The notes under the pieces: model-generated
Databases searched by the model: none
What the model saw: only the letters and a program-made list of their open reading frames with translations
What the model was told of the DNA's origin: nothing
Made by a program: the position numbers and the translations under genes
Shown here: positions 43,369-52,500 of the stretch, piece by piece
Position numbering within the stretch: the first letter of the stretch is position 1
How the letters are laid out: every line of letters starts with the position of its first letter
From: Rikenellaceae bacterium
GTDB lineage: Bacteria > Bacteroidota > Bacteroidia > Bacteroidales > Rikenellaceae
Length of the DNA stretch: 64,000 nucleotides
NCBI GenBank assembly: GCA_015059685.1
Contig: SUZW01000007.1
Coordinates: 32,196 to 96,195 of the forward strand
Reading direction: 5' to 3'

Positions 43369-43398
43369 AATTGTCAATTGTCAATTATCAATTGTCAA
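43369..43398. repeat. Heptamer tandem repeat (AATTGTC) containing a stop codon
   Basis: AATTGTC, AATTGTC, AATTATC, AATTGTC. The stop codon TGA of the minus-strand oxidoreductase (43388-43390) is formed by this tract. Confidence 0.8.
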
Positions 43399-44560
43399 AT
43401 TTCATTGTTGGGTTTACATTCAGCACAGCGTCCAACGACACCTTGTGGACACGAAGGTTGTGCTCGTAGAGTTCTTCTGGGAAAGGTTTCTCGCCACGGA
43501 TAATGCGTGCAAGATCCTCGAGCTGTCCAGCATAGCGGTCGGTAGGCGAAGGGAACTTGAGGACATTTAGACCACTCTTGTAGCCCGCAGCCTTAGCCGC
43601 TTCGGTCAGAGTCTTGAGGTGCATACGAACCACCAAAGTTGTAATATCCTCGGTCTCTCCATTCTCGCCGAGGGTGTGCTTCATCGTTTCGAAATTCTCG
43701 ATAGGAGCTATCTCCATCGAGCCATTGCTACCATCTATGCGTATGTGTCGGCGTGGCAGAATGCCTTGTGAGCAGACACGCATCACGACATTCGCCCTCG
43801 GATACTCCATAACGGTAAGGGTGTGGGTCTTTGCCCACTCCGGATCACCAGGTGCAGGTTTGATGATAGACCAAGTGCGATCAGGTATAACATCGTCAAA
43901 GATAGGCATTACCCACTCGATTATGTGGCAGGTAAGAAGATATGCCGTGCCACCAGGGTAGTGCGATGCATACTCCGGATACTTCGGATAGCCATAGTTG
44001 TGGTCCATATCTGCAACGATAGAGTAGACCTCACCGAGGATACCACTCTTGCAAATCTCCACCATCTTGTTGATAGCATCGTTTGTCTGGAGCATATATC
44101 CAATCTGGAGAGGAATATTACGGTCTTTACAAATCTTGGTTATCTTGGCATAGCCCTCTGGTGTTGTGCCGAGAGGCTTGTCCATATGCATAGGAATACC
44201 GTGCTCGGCAATCAGTGTTGCTATACCCACCAAATCGTCGTTGGCGGTCTCAATCACGATGAGGTCGGGCTTCACCTCGTTGAAAACTTGCTCTGGGGTG
44301 AAGCAAGGGTAGCCCTCGTAGATCTTCTTGTCAGGCTCCTTCATTCGCATCGACTTCGAATCGGTGTCATCAACCCAACCGACCAGCTCGAAATCTTTAT
44401 TCAGGAGCTTCACAGCGTCCCATTTACCTTGAGAGTGGTTGTGAATAATACCCCAATGAACTACACGAATTTTGCGGTTGCCCACAGGCTTCCACTTCTC
44501 TTGTGCAGAGATATCCGTTGCTACGAGCAGAGCGAGTGCAAATAAAATTAATCTTTTCAA
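43388..44560 (-). CDS. Exported Gfo/Idh/MocA-family oxidoreductase
   Basis: A 390-residue NAD(P)-dependent oxidoreductase with a signal peptide (LILFALALLVATDISAQ). The Rossmann part contains KIRVVHWGIIHNHSQGK and LIVIETANDD. The family EKP motif appears as MDKPLG (about 127), and the catalytic-region His is in LTCHIIEW (about 210). A periplasmic location is unusual for the superfamily but known for Bacteroidetes members that oxidise glycosides or polyols. The start is TTG: no in-frame ATG precedes the signal peptide. Last gene of the LacI-linked operon. The final residues DN and stop are encoded by the AATTGTC tract. Confidence 0.87.
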   Translation of the reverse strand: MKRLILFALALLVATDISAQEKWKPVGNRKIRVVHWGIIHNHSQGKWDAVKLLNKDFELVGWVDDTDSKSMRMKEPDKKIYEGYPCFTPEQVFNEVKPDLIVIETANDDLVGIATLIAEHGIPMHMDKPLGTTPEGYAKITKICKDRNIPLQIGYMLQTNDAINKMVEICKSGILGEVYSIVADMDHNYGYPKYPEYASHYPGGTAYLLTCHIIEWVMPIFDDVIPDRTWSIIKPAPGDPEWAKTHTLTVMEYPRANVVMRVCSQGILPRRHIRIDGSNGSMEIAPIENFETMKHTLGENGETEDITTLVVRMHLKTLTEAAKAAGYKSGLNVLKFPSPTDRYAGQLEDLARIIRGEKPFPEELYEHNLRVHKVSLDAVLNVNPTMKFDN

Positions 44561-44584
44561 TTTGGTATTTTTTATGGTTAATGG

Positions 44585-45454
44585 TTAGTTCTTTGGTAAC
44601 GGTGCTATAGCTCCGTGTTGTGTGCAGACAAATGCCGAGACCTCGACAGCCTTGGCGTGTGCCTCCGTAGCGGAGAAGCCTCGCAGAAGGAGCGTCACGA
44701 AGGATGCGGTGAACGAGTCGCCCGCACCCACCGTATCGGCAACCTCGACCTTTGGTGTGGCTATATGCGATACCAAACCGCTTGCATCGTATACCTCGCT
44801 ATAGGCAGCACCGCAGGTAAGCACGACATATTTCAACCCAAAGCGTGCGACGATAGCCCCTATGACCTCCGCCTCCGAGCCCTGCACACCGAGCAGCTCC
44901 GCAACTAACGGAAGCTCATCCTCGTTGAGTTTGAGGATGTTGGCTCTCTCGAGCGACTCCTCGACAACCTCACGGCTGTAGAAGTGTTGGCGGATATTTA
45001 TATCGAAGACCTTGATGCACTCCTCGGGTGTAGCATCGACCATTGCGAGGATGCTCTTGCGTGAGGCCTCGCTGCGTTGTGCCAACGAGCCCCAGCAGAT
45101 AGCATCGGCATCGCTCACAAGAGATAGCTCCTCGGCTCCGCACTCGATAGCATCCCACGCCACGCCCTCGACAATCTCGTACTGCGGTATGCCCTTCTCG
45201 TCGAGAGTGACCAACACACGGCTTGTCGGAAGGTTGTTGCGCTGTATGAGCGAGATATCTACGCCCGTCTTCGAGGCACACTCGAGTGTCTCATCGCCCA
45301 GCGCATCTCGACCTATAGCGCTGATAGCGTAGGCTTGGCCACCAAGTTCCTTGGCAAAGAATGCGAAGTTCACGGGGGCACCACCGAGCTGCTTGCCCTG
45401 TGGTAACATATCCCATACAATCTCGCCTATGCCGATAATCTTTGGTTGTTTCAT
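44585..45454 (-). CDS. PfkB-family carbohydrate kinase
   Basis: A 289-residue ribokinase-superfamily sugar kinase. The N-terminal signature region is IGIGEIVWDMLPQGKQLGGAPVN, and the C-terminal signature is VEVADTVGAGDSFTASFV with the catalytic Asp near residue 247. It resembles fructokinases, which phosphorylate a ketose at C1 or C6. Its start overlaps the preceding dehydrogenase stop by 4 bases (ATGA), so the two are translationally coupled. A ketose made by that dehydrogenase is a plausible substrate. Confidence 0.9.
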   Translation of the reverse strand: MKQPKIIGIGEIVWDMLPQGKQLGGAPVNFAFFAKELGGQAYAISAIGRDALGDETLECASKTGVDISLIQRNNLPTSRVLVTLDEKGIPQYEIVEGVAWDAIECGAEELSLVSDADAICWGSLAQRSEASRKSILAMVDATPEECIKVFDINIRQHFYSREVVEESLERANILKLNEDELPLVAELLGVQGSEAEVIGAIVARFGLKYVVLTCGAAYSEVYDASGLVSHIATPKVEVADTVGAGDSFTASFVTLLLRGFSATEAHAKAVEVSAFVCTQHGAIAPLPKN

Positions 45455-46485
45455 CGCTCCAAGTCAATTATAACCTTCATACTCGTGGTGCGGTTCTCGG
45501 CGATAAACTTGTAGGCATCGTCGAACTCCTCGAACGAAAAACGGTTCGAGATGAGTGGCTCGAGGTTTATCGTACCCTTGGTTATCGCCTCCACGGCATA
45601 TTCGTAGTCTTCGTGGCGATACATCATCGTGCCCACGAGCGACAATTCGCGCTCTCCGAGGTAGAACATACTCAAGGCAGGGTCCTTGGCAAAGACCGCC
45701 ACGATAACGATTGTGCTGCCCTTCTCGATGCACTCCATCAACGAGCGTATCGACGACTCGACACCCGCCACCTCGAAGCCAACCTGGAAGCCTTCGTCAC
45801 CAAATACCTCCTTCACAGCCTCCTTCAACGGGGTGCGAGTGACATTTGCCGTGTCGGCAATGCCGCACTTACGGGCAATATCAAGACGCAGGTCGCTGAC
45901 ATCGGTGATAAGCACACGCTTTGCGCCACGCGAGAGGGCAAACTGCGCCACGAGGTTACCGATAGCACCGGCACCCGAGACCACGACATTCTTGCCTCGC
46001 AGGTCACCTGCACGGAGCGTCGAGTGCGCTCCTACGGCCGCAGGCTCAACCATTGCGCCATAGTCGAGCGACACACCCTCGGGGAGTTTTACGACTCTAT
46101 CTTCGGGCACGATGAAGAGGTCCTGCGCTGCACCATCGGCCTGGAACGCCTGCACACGCAGTTTCTCGCATACATTATACTGGCCACGACGGCACGGTGC
46201 ACACTCGCCACAAACGAGCTGTGGGCGGGCTACAGCGTTGTCGCCAGCCTTGACCTTCGTAACATCTGCACCTACGGCAACAACCTCGGCAGAGTACTCG
46301 TGTCCCTGCACTACGGGGTAGAATGTTGCGGGGTGCTCTCCGTGGTAGGAGTGTATCTCGCTACCACATATTCCTATACGCTTCACACGGAGCAGAATTT
46401 CGTTTGCCTTTAGGTCGGCAGCCGTAAGGTCGGCAACTTCACGAAACTCCAACTTCTCGGGAGCGGTTAATACAACTTGTCTCAT
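45451..46485 (-). CDS. Zinc-dependent medium-chain polyol/alcohol dehydrogenase
   Basis: A 344-residue MDR enzyme of the sorbitol/threonine dehydrogenase type. The catalytic zinc site has RIGICGSEIHSYHGEHPA (Cys about 39) and GHEYSAEVV. The structural zinc lobe is CGECAPCRRGQYNVC (four Cys, about 94-108), and the NAD-binding loop is VSGAGAIGNLVAQFA (about 170). It would oxidise a polyol hydroxyl to a ketone in the cytoplasm. It lies between the symporter (13-base gap) and the PfkB kinase (4-base overlap). Confidence 0.9.
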   Translation of the reverse strand: MRQVVLTAPEKLEFREVADLTAADLKANEILLRVKRIGICGSEIHSYHGEHPATFYPVVQGHEYSAEVVAVGADVTKVKAGDNAVARPQLVCGECAPCRRGQYNVCEKLRVQAFQADGAAQDLFIVPEDRVVKLPEGVSLDYGAMVEPAAVGAHSTLRAGDLRGKNVVVSGAGAIGNLVAQFALSRGAKRVLITDVSDLRLDIARKCGIADTANVTRTPLKEAVKEVFGDEGFQVGFEVAGVESSIRSLMECIEKGSTIVIVAVFAKDPALSMFYLGERELSLVGTMMYRHEDYEYAVEAITKGTINLEPLISNRFSFEEFDDAYKFIAENRTTSMKVIIDLER

Positions 46486-46498
46486 TATTGAAAGATAA

Positions 46499-48094
46499 TT
46501 ACTTTGTTAAAGAGTTGTTTTTCTGTTTGCCGAGCATACATACCAAAGTAGATATCACGCCACCGATAGGACACCACCATGTCCAAGCGATGTAGTTCTG
46601 ACCGAAGAGCTCCTTCTGGAACATCAGCGGCACGATGATAAGCATACCCACGATGAGCGAGGCGATGACGCTGTAGTTGTTGCCACGCTTTGTGAAGATG
46701 GCGGTGAGGAAGACACCCAACATACCCACATAAGCAAAGCACATCACACCCGTAGCGAAATCAACGAGGTTCAAGCCACTCGACTGCTGCATCACGCAGG
46801 TGAGTACAGCAAAGCCCGTAAGAAGTATGCCCATAAGTATCACGATCCAGCGTGACGAGGCAATCTGGTCGGCATCGCTACCTGCAGCCTTGCCCATCTG
46901 CTCTCGTATTGGCAGGTAGAGGTCGGCAACGAAGCTCGAAGCCATAGAGTTTATGGCCGAGTTGAAGCTCGACAATGCCGCTGCAAGCAGTCCCGTAATC
47001 ATCAGACCACGCACACCCGCAGGGATATGGTTCTTGATATACTGCGGGAAGATATCACGAGCATCGGTAAAGAAACCCGCACCGAGTGCGCCATCATACG
47101 AAGGGTCGGTCTTGTACTTCACATAGAGCAACAGACCGATACCGAGGAAGATAAGCACTGTAGGCAACGACAGAAGCTGCGACATCACCAACGACGAACC
47201 CGCCTTCTTGACATCCTTGCAGGCGAGCTGACGCTGTACGAACTCCTGGTCGGTCGAGAACTGTGCAACCTTGAATATGGCCACACCGACAAGACCTGCG
47301 ACGATGGTGTAAGGCTGGCTCCAATCGAGCGAAGGGTCAAACATCATCAACTTGTTGCCCTCGACCCAACCTGTGAGCGAGCCATCCTCGGCAACTCCAG
47401 GTACTACACCTGCCACAGCAGGAGCCTTGACCATACCGCCATCGGTGAGGGTGTGCCACACCTCGGCAGCCGAGATATCACCCAACGAGCAGGCGATGAT
47501 GATGAGCGCCAAGACACCCGTAAATATCATCAGCAGTGTCTGGAAGGTGTCGATGTAGAGCAGACCCTTGATACCGCCCAACATTGTGTATATGGTCGAT
47601 ACAACGCCCAAGATAAGGATGCTCCACACCATAAACTCGAACTGGATGTTACCGAAAACGATAACGCTGATGGCGATAGCAGCGATAAAGAGGCGGCTAC
47701 CCGAGGTGAAGAGTTGTCCGATGAGGAACATCACCGATGTAGCACGCTTCGAACTCTCGCCAAAACGCTCGCCAATAAAGCCGTAGATGGTTATGGTCTT
47801 GGCGTTGTAGAGTTTTGGCAGGATGAATGCTGCAACGAGTATTCCTCCAAATATTGCACCTATGAGGTTCATCACATAGGTGAGGTTCGTATTGAAGCCC
47901 AACTCCGGTGAGCCTACGAAGGTGCCGGCACTGATGGATGTTCCCGTAGCTGCGATAGCCACAATCCATCCCGGCATCGAGCGACCTGCAACGAAGTAGT
48001 CCTCGATATTCTTGTTCTTGCGAGAGAAGAGATATCCGATGACCACGAGTGTGAGTAGGAAGAGGCCGACGATGAGCCAATCTATAATAGTCAT
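46499..48094 (-). CDS. Sodium:solute symporter (SSS family)
   Basis: A 531-residue inner-membrane protein with about 13 to 14 helices and the SSS landmarks DYFVAGRSMPGW, ATGTSISAGTFVGSPELGF and LLAAALSSFNSAINSMASSFV with the downstream DLYLP. SSS members of this length in Bacteroidetes carry sugars, inositol, sialic acid or organic anions. The neighbours (phosphatase before, dehydrogenase and kinase after) favour an inositol, polyol or sugar substrate. It follows the phosphatase gene by 6 bases. Confidence 0.92.
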   Translation of the reverse strand: MTIIDWLIVGLFLLTLVVIGYLFSRKNKNIEDYFVAGRSMPGWIVAIAATGTSISAGTFVGSPELGFNTNLTYVMNLIGAIFGGILVAAFILPKLYNAKTITIYGFIGERFGESSKRATSVMFLIGQLFTSGSRLFIAAIAISVIVFGNIQFEFMVWSILILGVVSTIYTMLGGIKGLLYIDTFQTLLMIFTGVLALIIIACSLGDISAAEVWHTLTDGGMVKAPAVAGVVPGVAEDGSLTGWVEGNKLMMFDPSLDWSQPYTIVAGLVGVAIFKVAQFSTDQEFVQRQLACKDVKKAGSSLVMSQLLSLPTVLIFLGIGLLLYVKYKTDPSYDGALGAGFFTDARDIFPQYIKNHIPAGVRGLMITGLLAAALSSFNSAINSMASSFVADLYLPIREQMGKAAGSDADQIASSRWIVILMGILLTGFAVLTCVMQQSSGLNLVDFATGVMCFAYVGMLGVFLTAIFTKRGNNYSVIASLIVGMLIIVPLMFQKELFGQNYIAWTWWCPIGGVISTLVCMLGKQKNNSLTK

Positions 48095-48100
48095 AATGGG

Positions 48101-49375
48101 TTAGTGTTTGTTGTTTATAGTTTGTGTAGCTTTCTCGACCTTGTCGGTCAAGTACTTTTTGAGGTCATCCCAACGGTAGAACACGCCGTGTGTCGGCTTG
48201 AGAGCCATGCGAACATCGTTCTCGTTGAACTGCGCCTTGACAAGTATATCCTTGCCGTTGGAGTAGAATACGAGGCGGAAGTTACTTGCCATGGTGATGT
48301 TGCTTGTCTGCCATACCGTGTCAATCTTGTCGATACAGCCGACACGCTTGCCCCAGCTATCGACCTCGAGGAATGCAAGCATCAGGGCCAAAGCTCCATC
48401 GTGTCCGAAGCGCAGACGAAGGCGCTTCTGGCCACTTGCCAAATCCTCCTCGGCCTTGTCGAGGATATCCTGCACCGTCTCCTTGGCGTAGAATACCGAG
48501 CGATTGCACTCCTTGTCGATACCCCAACCACGACGCAAGAAGAACTTGATGTTGTCGATATCGTAGAGCGTACGATACTCCTCGTCGGTGAAGGCGTAGC
48601 CAATGGTGTGGTCGGCAAAGTCGGTGCCTCCGAGGTGGGCATCGAAGTAGTAGAGCGTCTGCGCAAACTTCATCTCGTCAGCGATACTCTTGCGGAAGGA
48701 CTCCTTCTTGAAGAGTCGCTTGTAGAAGGCATCCTTGTCGAAGTTCTTGCCAAAGAAGTTCTCTACATGGGTGCGCCAATCGCTATCCTTCTCGTTGTAT
48801 TGAGGGTTGAACCTCTGCTGATAAGGGACAAAGACGGGCATTGCGCTGGCATTTACATCGGTGACAATCTTTGCGTTGCTATGTTTGGCAAGAGATGTGC
48901 AAAATGCCGACATACTCATTATGCAACGAGGCTTCACCGAACTCAAAGCAAATACGGAAGGCTCCGCACCAAAGAGCTCGGGAAAATCTTTGCACATACG
49001 CTCGGCAAGTGTGCGGTGCTGCCACTGACCATACTGCGTAAGGTCGGCACCACGGCCTTTGAAGTGAGGGTATAGCTCGCTAATGCACGCCCAAACACGC
49101 TCTCCGACCTCCGTCAGAGCATCGGTCTCGTGTGCGGCAGCGAGGGTAGAGTAGAGCAGCTCGTACTCGGCATTGGTGTAGAGGTGTCGTGCTCCGTGGC
49201 GGCCATAGTGGCTGATGTATATCGGAGCGTAACCCTCGGGTGCAGCCTCGACCGTGCGAGGTGCCTCGAAATCGTACTGTCGATAGACACTCTTTGCCCT
49301 ATCTCTGTCGAGCGACTGGGCCGACAGAGGTAAGGCAAACAAGAGTGATATGACGATAAATGCTATCTTGCGCAT
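48101..49375 (-). CDS. Exported histidine-type acid phosphatase (phytase/MINPP superfamily)
   Basis: A 424-residue protein with a signal peptide (FVISLLFALPLSAQ-like, residues about 5-20). The catalytic N-terminal motif is SHYGRHGARH (Arg59-His60) and the C-terminal HD motif appears in RFGHDGALALML (about 330). This branch-2 histidine phosphatase layout matches acid phosphatases and multiple inositol-polyphosphate phosphatases known from gut Bacteroides. It should dephosphorylate a phosphoester in the periplasm or at the surface so that the symporter 6 bases downstream can import the product. Substrate is inferred only. Confidence 0.88.
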   Translation of the reverse strand: MRKIAFIVISLLFALPLSAQSLDRDRAKSVYRQYDFEAPRTVEAAPEGYAPIYISHYGRHGARHLYTNAEYELLYSTLAAAHETDALTEVGERVWACISELYPHFKGRGADLTQYGQWQHRTLAERMCKDFPELFGAEPSVFALSSVKPRCIMSMSAFCTSLAKHSNAKIVTDVNASAMPVFVPYQQRFNPQYNEKDSDWRTHVENFFGKNFDKDAFYKRLFKKESFRKSIADEMKFAQTLYYFDAHLGGTDFADHTIGYAFTDEEYRTLYDIDNIKFFLRRGWGIDKECNRSVFYAKETVQDILDKAEEDLASGQKRLRLRFGHDGALALMLAFLEVDSWGKRVGCIDKIDTVWQTSNITMASNFRLVFYSNGKDILVKAQFNENDVRMALKPTHGVFYRWDDLKKYLTDKVEKATQTINNKH

Positions 49376-49378
49376 AGG

Positions 49379-51229
49379 CTATCTATCCTCGGCTTGGTGA
49401 CCGGTGCGGTCCACCTGGTGGTAGAACTGTGTGTAAGGTACATCGGTGCGACCCGTACCCTTGCGCATCAACGCCTTCAAATCCTCGAAGTATGTTGTGT
49501 AGATGTCACGAGGCGTAACCTTGCGCTTTGCACAAATCGAAGCGGCCATACCTACAACCTCTCCGATAAGACCGCAGGTACGCATCACACGGGTTGAGCC
49601 GAGTGCGATGTGAGTAACCGAGATGTTACGGCCTGCCATAAACATATTCGAGATATCCTTCGAGTAGAAGCAACGATATGGAAGAGGATAGAAGTCGATA
49701 GGTGTCAATACTCCGATAGACATCCACTCCTCGTTAGGATACTTGTGGGCATTGCGTGGGTCAGGATAGTGCTGGTCGATACGCCAAGTTGTCGTACAGG
49801 TCGAGTCCTCGTGGATGATAGGGCGTGTGAGGTCCTGCTCACGAAGGATGTAGTCACCCACAACACGACGGCTCTCGCGCTTACCCGAGACATGCGAAAC
49901 CCAGGTCAGGTGTGTGCACTCCCAATCCTCCTTCTTTGCCAAGCGGTTCTTGCAGTAGGAGAATGTCGAGTATGCCACATACATACCGTAGTCACGGATC
50001 TTCTCGGCATCGGCAATCTGGTCGTCACGCATACCAACCTCCCAATACCAGTTGGCACGGTGTACAGGCTCCACGGTGTACTCGTCGAGCTCCAAGCCCC
50101 AATCCAACGAGTCAGGGAACGAACAAGGGGTGTTCCAATCTTCGCAGTACCACTCAATCGACACACCCATGGTGAAGCCATCGGCCTCCTCCGGTGCAAG
50201 ACGCTCGTCGAACTCCGACTTCGCCTCACGACCCATACGGCACTCTGCACCCGCCATAGCTGCGAGGTGAGCATCGCCCGTACAATCCGAGAAGTAGTCA
50301 CCGCTAATCGAGATGCGGTTCTGTGCGGTAGCCTCAACAGCTGTAACACGGCAAATCTTGTCGCCCTCCTTCTCCACATCGGTTACGGTGTAACCCATGA
50401 AGAGTGTGATGTTCTTCTCGGCGAGGATAACACGCATCTTCTTGTCATCCTGGTAGTGGTGTGCGCCACGAGCGTTACCGATGCGGTCGGGACCAATCTC
50501 GTTGAGGAGGTAACCGAGGGCAGGGTATGGGTCGATGTTAATCTGACCACCCAAGCCTACACGCACCTCCGAAGAGTTGTTGCCACCCAAGACATAGCGG
50601 TCCTGAATGAGGGCTACCTTCGAGCCAAGACGGGCTGCTGCCAACGCTGCACACATACCCGAGATACCGCCACCTACAACGACAAAGTCGTAGTGGCCCT
50701 TATCCTCGGGCTTCGCCTCACACATAATCTCGGCACGCAGAGCCTTGTATGTCTCGAGCGAGTTGTCGGGTGTCTCCTCCGACTTTGTGAAGATGATGGC
50801 ATCGCAACGACCATCGAGGCCTGTGAGGTCGTGCAGAGCCACCTCGTGCTTACCCTTTGTGAAGTGGTACTTGCCACCCTTCTGCCAATACCAAGCGGCA
50901 CGCTCGGCACGGGTTGCGCCTGCGCAGCCGAGACCAAACTCCGCCTCGTCGGCTACGCCATCGACCTTGATGGCGAAGATGCCCGGAGTCTTACCCTCCG
51001 ACCAGAAGGCTGTCCAGTTCTTTGTACGAACCAAGAGGTTGTAGTCACCCTCCTCCTCAATCTCGAAGGTTGTGACAGCATCCTTTGCAAGTGGGGTGCC
51101 GATGCCGTGTGCGAGCAGGTAGCTCGATCCCATCTGAAGAACAAACTGCTGTTCGACGGTCCAATCGCCCTTGTCGGCAAACTGCGTGGCAAGGAGCATT
51201 ACCGAATTAGATTTTGTAATTGTGCTCAT
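49379..51229 (-). CDS. FAD-dependent oxidoreductase with N-terminal accessory domain
   Basis: A 616-residue protein. Residues about 1-155 form a beta-rich, carbohydrate-module-like domain (ADKGDWTVEQQFVLQMGSSYLL region; landmark DYNLLVRTKNW). From about residue 180 an FAD-binding fold begins (DFVVVGGGISGMCAALAAARLG, landmark VGGGISG), followed by GNNSSEVRVGLGG and DCTGDAHLAAMAG; it belongs to the FAD_oxidored (PF12831-like) group. No signal peptide is present, so it is probably cytoplasmic. It is the first gene of the operon divergent from LacI and presumably oxidises or activates the substrate. Exact reaction unknown. Confidence 0.85.
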   Translation of the reverse strand: MSTITKSNSVMLLATQFADKGDWTVEQQFVLQMGSSYLLAHGIGTPLAKDAVTTFEIEEEGDYNLLVRTKNWTAFWSEGKTPGIFAIKVDGVADEAEFGLGCAGATRAERAAWYWQKGGKYHFTKGKHEVALHDLTGLDGRCDAIIFTKSEETPDNSLETYKALRAEIMCEAKPEDKGHYDFVVVGGGISGMCAALAAARLGSKVALIQDRYVLGGNNSSEVRVGLGGQINIDPYPALGYLLNEIGPDRIGNARGAHHYQDDKKMRVILAEKNITLFMGYTVTDVEKEGDKICRVTAVEATAQNRISISGDYFSDCTGDAHLAAMAGAECRMGREAKSEFDERLAPEEADGFTMGVSIEWYCEDWNTPCSFPDSLDWGLELDEYTVEPVHRANWYWEVGMRDDQIADAEKIRDYGMYVAYSTFSYCKNRLAKKEDWECTHLTWVSHVSGKRESRRVVGDYILREQDLTRPIIHEDSTCTTTWRIDQHYPDPRNAHKYPNEEWMSIGVLTPIDFYPLPYRCFYSKDISNMFMAGRNISVTHIALGSTRVMRTCGLIGEVVGMAASICAKRKVTPRDIYTTYFEDLKALMRKGTGRTDVPYTQFYHQVDRTGHQAEDR

Positions 51230-51307
51230 AATTGTTTAGTATATTGTGAAATAAAAATAAATTGTCCTCGTCAGTCGGAAGTTTTGTATCCGCCCATTTT
51301 TTCCACA

Positions 51308-51315
51308 CAAAGATA
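51308..51315 (-). promoter_or_regulatory. -7 box of the FAD-oxidoreductase operon
   Basis: TATCTTTG on the minus strand, 78 bases before the ATG at 51229. No standard -33 TTG is found at 19-21 bases. Confidence 0.55.
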
Positions 51316-51362
51316 AGAAATTATGTTTGGGAACCGCCACTTTTTGTCACTTTTTTTGGTTC

Positions 51363-51395
51363 CGCAATCGTTCCCGATAGATGCAACCGTTTGCG
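51363..51395. promoter_or_regulatory. Two LacI-type operator candidates
   Basis: TGCAACCGTTTGCG (51382-51395) is a near-palindrome centred on CG that fits the LacI-family pattern TGnAAnCGnTTnCA. CGCAATCGTTCCCG (51363-51376) is a weaker second match 19 bases away. Both lie between the divergent lacI and FAD-oxidoreductase promoters. Confidence 0.55.
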
Positions 51396-51440
51396 GTGAT
51401 ACTTTTTTGTGTAAAATTAGTTTCGTTGCGATAAAAATTT

Positions 51441-51448
51441 TAACTTTG
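51441..51448 (+). promoter_or_regulatory. -7 box of the lacI-type gene
   Basis: TAACTTTG, 20 bases before the ATG at 51469; the -33 position holds TTAG, a weak match. Confidence 0.5.
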
Positions 51449-51468
51449 CTACTTGACTTCGTGCAACT

Positions 51469-52500
51469 ATGGGCTATGTAACGATAAAAGATATTGCCGA
51501 GGCTCTCGGTATCTCGACCTCGACTGTGTCGAGAGCGATGACAGGCGATACGCTGAATGTAAGCAAGAAGACCGTACAGCGTGTTATGGATATGGCCGAG
51601 AAGATGGGCTATGTCAAGAACGATATGGCTGTAAATCTGCGTAGCCGCAGCACAAAGACCATAGGTATAGTTGCTCCCGAGTCGGTGACATCATTCTATA
51701 TGCAGTTCTCTTCGTGTGTGCAACGACTGCTCCTGCCCAAGGGGTATCGTGTGTTGCTGGCACTATCCGACGAGGACCCTCTGACCGAGCGTTACAATAT
51801 CGAGATGTTCGACAAGTTCCGTGTCGATGGCTTGATGATAAGCCCTTGTCACGACACCGAGAATTTGGCTATCTATAACGCTATGCTACAGCGTAATATA
51901 CCGCTTGTGTTCTTCGACCGCACGATAGCGAATTTGGATTGCAGCAGTGTGCGTAGCGACGACTACAAGGCGGCCTTTTTCCTTATGGAGCATCTTATCT
52001 ACTGCGGTTATCGCAATATCGTGCATCTCACGGGACCGAAATATATCCGCAATACCCGCCAGCGACTGCGAGCCTACTGCGACACCCTTGCCAAGCACAA
52101 TATAGCCTACGATGCCGACCTCGTCATTGAGGCGGGCGTCGATGAGAGGGATGGCGCTGCAGCGATGCGACAACTCTTGTCGGCCACACCATCGAAGCAC
52201 TTTGATGCTGTATTTTGTTTTACGGAGATGCAGGCCCTTGGAGCCAAGAAGGCGCTGCAGGAGTATGGTCGAGCCATACCGGGGGATGTTGCGGTAGCGT
52301 GTATGTCGGGAACACGCCTTGCAACGCTTGTGCACCCCTCCATTACCTCTGTTGAGCAGAGTGTTCAACGCATGGCAGAGGAGGCCGTGAGGTTGCTGTT
52401 GCAGAAGATTGAGGATCCGAAGTCCGACTCCGAGAACATAGTTCTCGAAGCCGACATGATACTTCGTGACTCTACCTTATCTACTCCTCGGGAAGAGTAA
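51469..52500 (+). CDS. LacI-family transcriptional regulator
   Basis: A 343-residue repressor-type protein. The N-terminal HTH and hinge are VTIKDIAEALGISTSTVSRA (residues 4-23) and MGYVKNDMAVNLRSRSTKTIG (landmark NLRSRSTKTIG). A periplasmic-binding-protein-like sugar-sensing domain follows (GIVAPESVTSFYMQ, DGLMISPCHD, FFDRTI). It is divergent from the six-gene operon beginning with the FAD oxidoreductase and presumably controls it in response to the imported substrate. Its 3' end overlaps the convergent DUF5606 gene by 20 bases. Confidence 0.94.
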   Translation: MGYVTIKDIAEALGISTSTVSRAMTGDTLNVSKKTVQRVMDMAEKMGYVKNDMAVNLRSRSTKTIGIVAPESVTSFYMQFSSCVQRLLLPKGYRVLLALSDEDPLTERYNIEMFDKFRVDGLMISPCHDTENLAIYNAMLQRNIPLVFFDRTIANLDCSSVRSDDYKAAFFLMEHLIYCGYRNIVHLTGPKYIRNTRQRLRAYCDTLAKHNIAYDADLVIEAGVDERDGAAAMRQLLSATPSKHFDAVFCFTEMQALGAKKALQEYGRAIPGDVAVACMSGTRLATLVHPSITSVEQSVQRMAEEAVRLLLQKIEDPKSDSENIVLEADMILRDSTLSTPREE

